Shown one piece after another: positions 7,301 to 11,399 of a stretch of DNA of 11,399 bases (positions are counted from its first letter, which is position 1; every line of letters starts with the position of its first letter). The stretch is from CAZPXF01 sp964590945. Its GTDB lineage: Bacteria; Bacillota; Clostridia; Lachnospirales; Lachnospiraceae. The position numbers and the translations under genes are program-made. Under the pieces are notes generated by a model, which was not told the origin of the DNA, made no database searches, and saw only the letters and a program-made list of their open reading frames with translations. Location of the stretch: assembly GCA_964590945.1 (NCBI GenBank), contig CAZPXF010000075.1:1-11399 (forward strand), read 5' to 3'.

Positions 7301-7709
7301 CGGCAGGATCAATTATATTGTTGTCGTCCTTATCGTCTGCGCAGGACTTTTGGCGTTTATCGTATTGTATGATCTGACGAATATCAACGTCAGCGAGAGA
7401 CAGAAGGAAATTGCGACGATCAAGGTGCTCGGTTTCTACGATCATGAGGTCTCGGCGTATATTTACCGTGAGACGGTAGTATTGAGTATCATTGGAACTA
7501 TTGCAGGGCTGGTGTTCGGTATTTTCCTTCATGCATTTGTCGTGCGGACGGCAGAGATGGATTCCTTTATGTTCGGACGGCAGATCTATCCGGCAAGCTT
7601 TGTTTTGGCGGCGGTCATAACAATGCTGTTCTCCATGATCGTGAATCTGGTCATGGGAAGGAAAATGCGCCGCATCGATATGGCGGAATCCATGAAAGCA
7701 ATAGACTAA
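4317..7709 (+). CDS. FtsX/MacB-type ABC permease with long coiled-coil extracellular stalk
   Basis: This 1130-aa membrane protein has the tandem FtsX-domain layout of MacB/SalY-like ABC permeases. Predicted membrane segments by hydrophobicity: about 20-40, 600-620, 648-672, 686-715, 768-788, 998-1020, 1052-1078 and 1092-1114. The FtsX-type motif after a membrane helix appears twice: ERTEIGVIKALGY (626-638) and ERQKEIATIKVLGF (1027-1040). The first extracellular region (41-599) contains a globular part, then a heptad coiled coil at about 283-572. The second (789-997) looks globular. Families of this type usually act as mechanotransmitters or exporters for peptides, lipids or lipoproteins driven by a separate ATPase, which is not in this window. 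The start has AAAGGA (4305-4310) 6 nt upstream and follows a terminator by 18 nt. A HisA gene follows 15 nt after the stop, probably co-transcribed. Substrate unknown. Confidence 0.88.
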   Translation: MKRSYRKIIGRSIKKSMGRFLSVFAITALGVGFLAGLISTTPDMRYTIDQYYDETHFFDIFLKSTAGFTGEDVEAVCGVDEISRAEGVYVMDAIMEDQNGVSHVARLMGTDFAEMQKKDPEAFNQLELKEGTWPENENECVVEYTKPVQDTPVIGDTITLTEDNKDIDDTYHVKTYTVTGFVENPEYFSLEDEPTTVGSGKINLLVYVYDSAFALDYFTEIQASVEGADKEIAFTDAYEEKVDAAADSLEELAGQREVVRYNEIVNEAYEALREKKQDYRKEKAKTLKKLSDAQKEIDDGKQEIADGEKEIADGEKSLAENQKKLSDGQKELEKGQKEIETGEKELASAKKEIASAKKELKKSKKASEKELASAKKKLDAAKTELEKQETELAAAKEQLDASAGEIEKAKEAIASGMLDEETGQAMQQQVTAYESSLADYNTGKAKLDSAKAELTKQEKAYTSSKKKAEKELAKAEKKIAAGEKEITQNEKKLAEAKKKLAASKKELEEGQKEISSAKSELADAKTQLQDAKNTVTESQNKLDKNQKKADQELNKAEKKLQDAEDEIEDIDKVTWYVMDRNSNVGYASFYGNVDKVASIAKVFPVFFFLIAALVVLTTMTRMVEEERTEIGVIKALGYSNVTIASKYLIYATLAAVLGAAFGLAAGTHLFPMVIWNAYGIMYTFPTLVCLMDPLICLGTSGVLVTGVIGATLYASLDVLRGKPAALMLPKAPKPGKRVFLEYIRPLWKRMKFTHKVTARNLLRYKKRFFMTILGVAGCTALLVTGFGLRDSIGDIVERQYGTLQKFDLEIQTDAEADPEEESALADYLKDDSEQDGYLRVHKSGAELYFADGEGDITLVVPEETERMNDFRTLQNRQTKETVSFEADSVILTEKVAERLGISAGDTVSLKNSDDRSAEFTVTDIVENYISSYVFMGVDAYRAAFDEEPEYLYLDIKNNLNEEEERAALSAKLLEDSSITNLQFSEDSRETFGNMLGRINYIVVVLIVCAGLLAFIVLYDLTNINVSERQKEIATIKVLGFYDHEVSAYIYRETVVLSIIGTIAGLVFGIFLHAFVVRTAEMDSFMFGRQIYPASFVLAAVITMLFSMIVNLVMGRKMRRIDMAESMKAID
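5181..6032 (+). repeat. heptad-repeat region of the permease coiled coil
   Basis: This stretch encodes permease residues 289-572, mostly uninterrupted heptads of the form [E/K/Q]-[I/L]-x-x-[G/A/S]-x-K. Examples are EIADGEK (twice, 303-316), ELASAKK (345-351 and 370-376) and KLAASKK (499-505). Four-residue inserts break the register at 366-369 (ASEK), 467-470 (KAEK) and 548-551 (KADQ). A non-heptad segment rich in Gln, with GML-DEETG near 416-423, probably forms the tip. The coding strand is strongly purine-rich (gaag/aag runs). The repeat is degenerate at the protein level, not an exact DNA repeat. Confidence 0.85.
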
Positions 7710-7724
7710 AGAAGGAGCGGGATC

Positions 7725-8558
7725 ATGAAATTCAGACCATGTATTGATATACATAATGGAAAGGTAAAGCAGATCGTAGGAGGAAGCCTCAAGGATCAGG
7801 GGGATCAGGCAGATACCAATTTTTCTTCGGAGTATGGGGCGGATTTCTATGCAGAACTGTATCAAAAGGACGGACTGAGAGGCGGCCATATCATTCTCCT
7901 GAATCCGGCGGCGTCCGAGTATTATCCGGCGACAAAGGAACAGGCGATGAAGGCGCTTGCCGCCTATCCCGGCGGTATGCAGATCGGAGGCGGCGTCCAT
8001 GCGGAGAATGCGGCGGAATATCTGGACGCCGGAGCCAGCCATGTGATCGTAACTTCCTATGTTTTCAAGGACGGCGAGATCAAGTGGCGGAATCTTGAGA
8101 AATTGAAGGAAGCGGTCGGCAGGGATCATATCGTCATCGATGTGAGCTGCAGGAAAAAGGCGGACGGATATTATATCGTGACCGACCGCTGGCAGAAATT
8201 CACAAACGTAAAATTGACGAGGCAGGTATTGGAAGAGCTTGCAGAATATTGCGATGAATTTCTCGTGCACGGTGTGGATGTGGAAGGAAAGGCGCGCGGG
8301 ATCGAGGAAGAGCTTGTGCGTATTCTGGCGGAGTATGCCAAAGAGCCGTCGGATGGCGGTATGGAGCCGTCCGGGAATGGCAGGATAGCGGGCGCAAAAC
8401 GAAATCCGGTGACCTACGCAGGGGGGATCGGGAGTATGGAGGATCTGGAAAGACTCCGGGAGCTCGGCGGCGGACGGATCGATTTCACGATCGGAAGCGC
8501 GCTGGATCTCTTTGGGGGAACGATCCCTTATGAAAAAATAATCCGGGAGCGCTGGTAA
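7725..8558 (+). CDS. hisA: eukaryotic-type HisA (ProFAR isomerase)
   Basis: HisA isomerises 5'-ProFAR to PRFAR in histidine biosynthesis; it is a cytoplasmic TIM-barrel enzyme. The 277-aa protein matches the eukaryotic (yeast HIS6-like) branch rather than standard bacterial HisA. Diagnostic segments are CIDIHNGKVKQIVGG (6-20), MQIGGGVH (85-92), VIVTSYVF (107-114), DVSCRKKADG (139-148), EFLVHGVDVEG (178-188), TYAGGIGSMEDL (230-241) and GSALDLFGG (257-265). Asp8 and Asp139 fit the two catalytic aspartates, and the GGG, AGG and GSA loops fit the two phosphate sites. A hydrophilic Gly/Ser-rich segment at about 206-228 looks longer than in yeast by my recollection. GAAGGAG (7711-7717) lies 7 nt before the ATG. 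The gene follows the permease by 15 nt and has no histidine-pathway neighbours in the window. Family assignment is confident; participation in histidine synthesis is inferred from the family. Confidence 0.9.
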   Translation: MKFRPCIDIHNGKVKQIVGGSLKDQGDQADTNFSSEYGADFYAELYQKDGLRGGHIILLNPAASEYYPATKEQAMKALAAYPGGMQIGGGVHAENAAEYLDAGASHVIVTSYVFKDGEIKWRNLEKLKEAVGRDHIVIDVSCRKKADGYYIVTDRWQKFTNVKLTRQVLEELAEYCDEFLVHGVDVEGKARGIEEELVRILAEYAKEPSDGGMEPSGNGRIAGAKRNPVTYAGGIGSMEDLERLRELGGGRIDFTIGSALDLFGGTIPYEKIIRERW

Positions 8559-8559
8559 T

Positions 8560-8649
8560 ATGGGAAGAAAGCCTTGGTTTTTCAGATATGGATATTCTGT
8601 AAATGAATTGTTAAAGATTCAGAAACAGGTTGAACTGGAAAATGTATGA
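8560..8649 (+). CDS. possible 29-aa small ORF between hisA and secA
   Basis: An ATG one base after the hisA stop opens a 29-codon frame. It begins MGRKPWFFRYGYSV and ends in a Gln/Glu-rich tail, stopping at TGA 8647-8649. A plausible GGGAG site (8545-8549) lies 10 nt upstream, inside the hisA end. The peptide is aromatic and basic at its start. I recognise no family. Its 3' end overlaps the -35 box of the predicted secA promoter, so it could be translated only from a transcript entering from hisA. It may be chance. Confidence 0.2.
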   Translation: MGRKPWFFRYGYSVNELLKIQKQVELENV

Positions 8650-8658
8650 TGTTAAAAT
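8630..8658 (+). promoter_or_regulatory. sigma-A-type promoter for secA
   Basis: TTGAAC (8630-8635) matches four of six -35 bases. A 17-nt spacer and TAAAAT (8653-8658, five of six -10 bases) follow. Transcription would start near 8665, giving a leader of about 87 nt before secA. An overlapping alternative -10, TATGAT (8645-8650), has only a poor -35 partner (GAAACA, 8622-8627). No terminator is visible after hisA, so readthrough from upstream is also possible. Confidence 0.6.
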
Positions 8659-8670
8659 AATAAAATGTCA

Positions 8671-8702
8671 GGATTGCGGGAGCGCAGGGCGTACAGCAAT
8701 CC
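8671..8702 (+). promoter_or_regulatory. hairpin in the secA 5' leader
   Basis: GGATTGC (8671-8677) pairs perfectly with GCAATCC (8696-8702) around an 18-nt loop. No T-run follows, so it is not an intrinsic terminator. GATTGC (8672-8677) can alternatively pair with GCAATT (8741-8746), which overlaps the last base of the secA ribosome binding site AAGGAG (8736-8741). A second weak stem is GATAT (8706-8710) with ATATC (8721-8725). A regulatory role is speculative. Confidence 0.4.
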
Positions 8703-8751
8703 GCAGATATCATGAGCAAAATATCAGCGATAGATAAGGAGCAATTATCAA

Positions 8752-11319
8752 ATGGGATTTTTTAGTAAAGTTTTCGGCACGCACAGTGAACATGAGCTGA
8801 AAAGAATTACACCAATAGTAGATACGATCGAGAGTCTCCGTCCTTCCATGCAGCAGCTTACAGACAATGAACTCCGTGCAAAGACACCGGAATTCAAGAG
8901 CAGACTTCAGGACGGCGAAACATTGGATGATATTCTCCCGGAGGCATATGCAGTCGTCCGTGAGACGGCAAGGCGTGTGCTGGATATGGAGCATTACCGC
9001 GTACAGCTGATCGGCGGCGTGATTCTTCATCAGGGGCGTATATCCGAGATGAAGACCGGAGAAGGAAAGACGCTTGTATCGACGCTTCCGGCATACTTAA
9101 ATGCATTGACGGGAGAGGGCGTTCATATTGTCACTGTCAATGACTATCTTGCTAAGCGTGACGCCGAGTGGATGGGACAGGTTCATGAATTTCTTGGCCT
9201 CAAGGTTGGCGTTGTCCTGAACGATATGGACAACGACGAGAGACGCGAGGCGTATAATGCAGATATTACTTATGTCACAAATAATGAGGTCGGTTTCGAC
9301 TATCTGCGTGACAACATGGTTATTTATAAGGAACAGCTTGTTCAGAGAGGTTTGAAATACGCGATCATCGATGAGGTCGATTCGGTTCTGATCGACGAGG
9401 CGAGGACGCCGCTTATCATTTCCGGACAGAGCGGGAAATCTACAAAGCTCTATGAGCTGTGTGATGTTCTTGCAAAACAGTTGCAGCGCGGGGAAGCCAG
9501 CGGGGAGTTCTCAAAGATGAACGCCATCATGGGCGAGGAGATCGAGGAAACCGGAGATTTCATTGTAGATGAAAAGGAGAAACAGATCAATCTGACCGAA
9601 GAGGGCGTCAAGAAGGTGGAACAGTTCTTCCATCTGGAGAATCTTGCCGATCCGGAGAATCTGGAGATCCAGCACAATGTTATTCTTGCGCTGCGCGCCC
9701 ATAACCTGATGTTCCGTGACCAGGATTATGTTGTATCTGACGACCAGGTTCTTATCGTAGATGAATTTACAGGGCGTATCCTTCCGGGAAGACGTTATTC
9801 CGACGGACTTCATCAGGCGATCGAGGCGAAGGAGCATGTGAAGGTTAAGCGTGAAAGCAAGACGCTTGCTACCATAACATTCCAGAACCTGTTTAATAAA
9901 TATGAAAAAAAATGCGGGATGACGGGTACCGCCCTTACAGAGGAGCAGGAGTTTCGTGATATTTACTCCATGGATGTTGTCGAGGTTCCGACGAATGTCC
10001 CGGTGCAGCGCGTGGATATGAACGACGCTGTTTACAAGACAAAGAGAGAAAAATATGAAGCGGTTATTCATGAGATCGTTGCCACCCATGCGAAGGGACA
10101 GCCGGTACTTGTCGGAACGATCACGATCGAAGTGTCCGAGCTCCTCAGTAAGATGCTGAGAAGAAAAGGGATCGAGCACAATGTACTGAACGCGAAATTC
10201 CATGAGCGTGAGGCGGAGATCGTAGCCGATGCAGGCATTCACGGCGCAGTTACGATCGCTACAAATATGGCAGGTCGTGGTACGGATATCAAACTGGACG
10301 ATGAGGCGAGAGCTGCCGGAGGGCTTAAGATCATCGGTACGGAGCGCCATGAGTCCAGACGTATCGACAACCAGCTCCGCGGACGTTCCGGCCGTCAGGG
10401 AGATCCGGGAGAATCCCGTTTCTATATTTCCCTCGAGGATGATCTGATGCGTCTTTTCGGTTCGGAGAAGCTGATGGGCGTATTCAATACATTGGGAGTG
10501 GAAGACGGAGAGCAGATTGAACACAAGATGCTTTCCAAATCCATTGAGAATGCGCAGAAGAAGATCGAGGGCAATAACTTTGGTATCCGTAAAAATGTCC
10601 TGGAATACGACCAGGTTATGAACGAGCAGCGCGAGATCATTTACGGGGAGAGACGGCAGGTGCTTGACGGAATGAGTATGCGTGATTCGATCTTCAATAT
10701 GATTGGCGAGTTTGTGGAGAATACGGTCGATTCCCATATTTCCGATGAGGTCGATCCGGAGGAATGGGATCTCCGTACGCTCAATATTGCGCTTCTGAAA
10801 GTAGTTCCTGTGAAACCGCTGACGCCGGAGGATGTAAAAGACCGTTCTGTAAAGGAATTGAAGCAGACGCTGAAGGAGCAGGCTGCCAAGGCGTACGAGG
10901 CAAAGGAGCAGGAGTTCCCGGAGCCGGAGCAGTTAAGAGAAGTAGAACGGGTGATCCTTCTGAAGGTCATCGACGCAAAGTGGATGGAGCATATCGACGA
11001 TATGGAACAGCTTCGTCAGGGTATCGGTCTTCAGGCATATGGACAGAAGGATCCGCTTGTCGAGTATAAAATGGTCGGATATGATATGTTCGGCGCTATG
11101 ACAAGGGAGATTTACAGAGATACTGTCAGACTTCTTTTCCGCGTCAAGATCGAGCAGAAGGTTGAGAGAGAGCAGGTTGCCAGGGTGACCGGAACAAATA
11201 AGGATGAATCCTCCGTCAAGGGACCGAAGAGAAGGGCTTCGAAGAAGATTTATCCAAATGATCCATGTCCGTGCGGAAGCGGTAAGAAATACAAACAGTG
11301 CTGCGGGCGGAAGGCATAG
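8752..11319 (+). CDS. secA: preprotein translocase ATPase subunit SecA
   Basis: SecA is the motor ATPase that drives unfolded preproteins through the SecYEG channel at the cytoplasmic membrane. The 855-aa length lies between the Bacillus (841) and E. coli (901) proteins. Motifs in order: Walker A MKTGEGKT (100-107), DEVD Walker B (207-210) followed by SVLIDEARTPLIISG, TNMAGRGTD (504-512) and QLRGRSGRQGDPG (541-553) of the second nucleotide-binding domain. The helical wing/scaffold region follows, with DAKWMEHIDDMEQLRQGI. The tail CPCGSGKKYKQCC holds Cys839, Cys841, Cys850 and Cys851, the zinc site that binds SecB or ribosomes in known SecAs. AAGGAG lies 10 nt before the ATG. It has its own promoter and a structured leader. 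It ends with three consecutive in-frame stops (TAG TAA TAA). In many Firmicutes prfB follows secA, but that would lie outside this window. All key residues are intact, and this looks like the housekeeping SecA1. Confidence 0.98.
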   Translation: MGFFSKVFGTHSEHELKRITPIVDTIESLRPSMQQLTDNELRAKTPEFKSRLQDGETLDDILPEAYAVVRETARRVLDMEHYRVQLIGGVILHQGRISEMKTGEGKTLVSTLPAYLNALTGEGVHIVTVNDYLAKRDAEWMGQVHEFLGLKVGVVLNDMDNDERREAYNADITYVTNNEVGFDYLRDNMVIYKEQLVQRGLKYAIIDEVDSVLIDEARTPLIISGQSGKSTKLYELCDVLAKQLQRGEASGEFSKMNAIMGEEIEETGDFIVDEKEKQINLTEEGVKKVEQFFHLENLADPENLEIQHNVILALRAHNLMFRDQDYVVSDDQVLIVDEFTGRILPGRRYSDGLHQAIEAKEHVKVKRESKTLATITFQNLFNKYEKKCGMTGTALTEEQEFRDIYSMDVVEVPTNVPVQRVDMNDAVYKTKREKYEAVIHEIVATHAKGQPVLVGTITIEVSELLSKMLRRKGIEHNVLNAKFHEREAEIVADAGIHGAVTIATNMAGRGTDIKLDDEARAAGGLKIIGTERHESRRIDNQLRGRSGRQGDPGESRFYISLEDDLMRLFGSEKLMGVFNTLGVEDGEQIEHKMLSKSIENAQKKIEGNNFGIRKNVLEYDQVMNEQREIIYGERRQVLDGMSMRDSIFNMIGEFVENTVDSHISDEVDPEEWDLRTLNIALLKVVPVKPLTPEDVKDRSVKELKQTLKEQAAKAYEAKEQEFPEPEQLREVERVILLKVIDAKWMEHIDDMEQLRQGIGLQAYGQKDPLVEYKMVGYDMFGAMTREIYRDTVRLLFRVKIEQKVEREQVARVTGTNKDESSVKGPKRRASKKIYPNDPCPCGSGKKYKQCCGRKA

Positions 11320-11378
11320 TAATAAATCCGAACGGCTGACCAGACGCATCCAGCCATATCACTGACAGAACATTACAG

Positions 11379-11399
11379 CGGGAATCCTTTGGGTTCCCG
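11379..11399 (+). terminator. hairpin at window end, possible secA terminator (cut off)
   Basis: CGGGAATCC (11379-11387) pairs with GGGTTCCCG (11391-11399) around a TTT loop: nine pairs including one T-G wobble. It lies about 60 nt after the secA stop. The window ends at the last stem base, so a following T-run cannot be seen. It could equally be part of a leader for the next gene. Confidence 0.5.

Noticed and set aside
6687..8270. Long open frame (527 codons) on the minus strand
   Set aside because: It runs antisense across the permease end and most of hisA. Its translation is Cys/His/Ile/Arg-rich with no recognisable domain, and the + strand genes have motifs, start sites and operon spacing.
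8570..8600. Possible terminator after hisA (AAAGCC then GGTTTTT)
   Set aside because: The pairing arms leave a loop of only two bases and contain a mismatch, so no stable hairpin forms before the T-run.
8712..8765. 17-codon frame overlapping the secA start
   Set aside because: It has no ribosome binding site and is out of frame across the secA initiation region; it looks like chance.
9511..10737. Long open frame (408 codons) on the minus strand
   Set aside because: It is antisense to secA and has no recognisable motifs.

Overview
The window reads as ordinary chromosomal DNA of a low-to-moderate G+C Firmicute. The best guess is a Lachnospiraceae-type Clostridium. The basis is strong AGGAG-type ribosome binding sites, sigma-A-type promoters, a class III (Bacillus/Clostridium-type) fructose-1,6-bisphosphatase, a Gram-positive-length SecA with a zinc tail, and a lipobox lipoprotein. 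The taxonomic guess is inference from gene content, not from a marker search. All convincing genes are on the + strand. No RNA genes, CRISPR arrays, insertion sequences or phage genes are visible, and no gene-free stretch exceeds 300 bases.

Layout. (1) Lysine/diaminopimelate block: a near-consensus promoter (27-55) drives dapA (92-982). An intrinsic terminator (984-1012) follows, then dapB (1065-1823) and, 20 nt later, the class III FBPase gene fbp (1844-3793). DapA and DapB catalyse the first two committed steps of diaminopimelate/lysine synthesis. fbp is a gluconeogenic gene that appears to share the dapB transcript.

(2) Envelope block: a 91-nt AT-rich gap is followed by a very acidic small lipoprotein (3885-4253), a strong intrinsic terminator (4261-4298), and a 1130-aa FtsX/MacB-type ABC permease (4317-7709). 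The permease has eight predicted membrane segments and a long lysine/glutamate-rich heptad coiled coil between the first two. No ATPase partner is encoded in the window. The hisA-like gene (7725-8558) follows after 15 nt. Its product resembles the eukaryotic-type HisA (yeast HIS6-like) rather than the usual bacterial HisA, and no other histidine genes are nearby.

(3) Secretion block: a 193-nt spacer holds a possible 29-codon small ORF, a good sigma-A-type promoter (8630-8658) and a leader with a 7-bp hairpin. It precedes secA (8752-11319), the Sec ATPase. The window ends in a hairpin (11379-11399) that may be the secA terminator but is cut off by the edge.

The most interesting signals are the internal mirror symmetry of the permease coiled coil (two 11-heptad blocks equidistant from residue 418, implying an antiparallel hairpin stalk), the Asp-rich lipoprotein next to it, the stand-alone eukaryotic-type HisA, and the structured secA leader. 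I see no clear evidence of a wholly new multi-gene system. The lipoprotein/coiled-coil permease pair is the best candidate for an under-described one.
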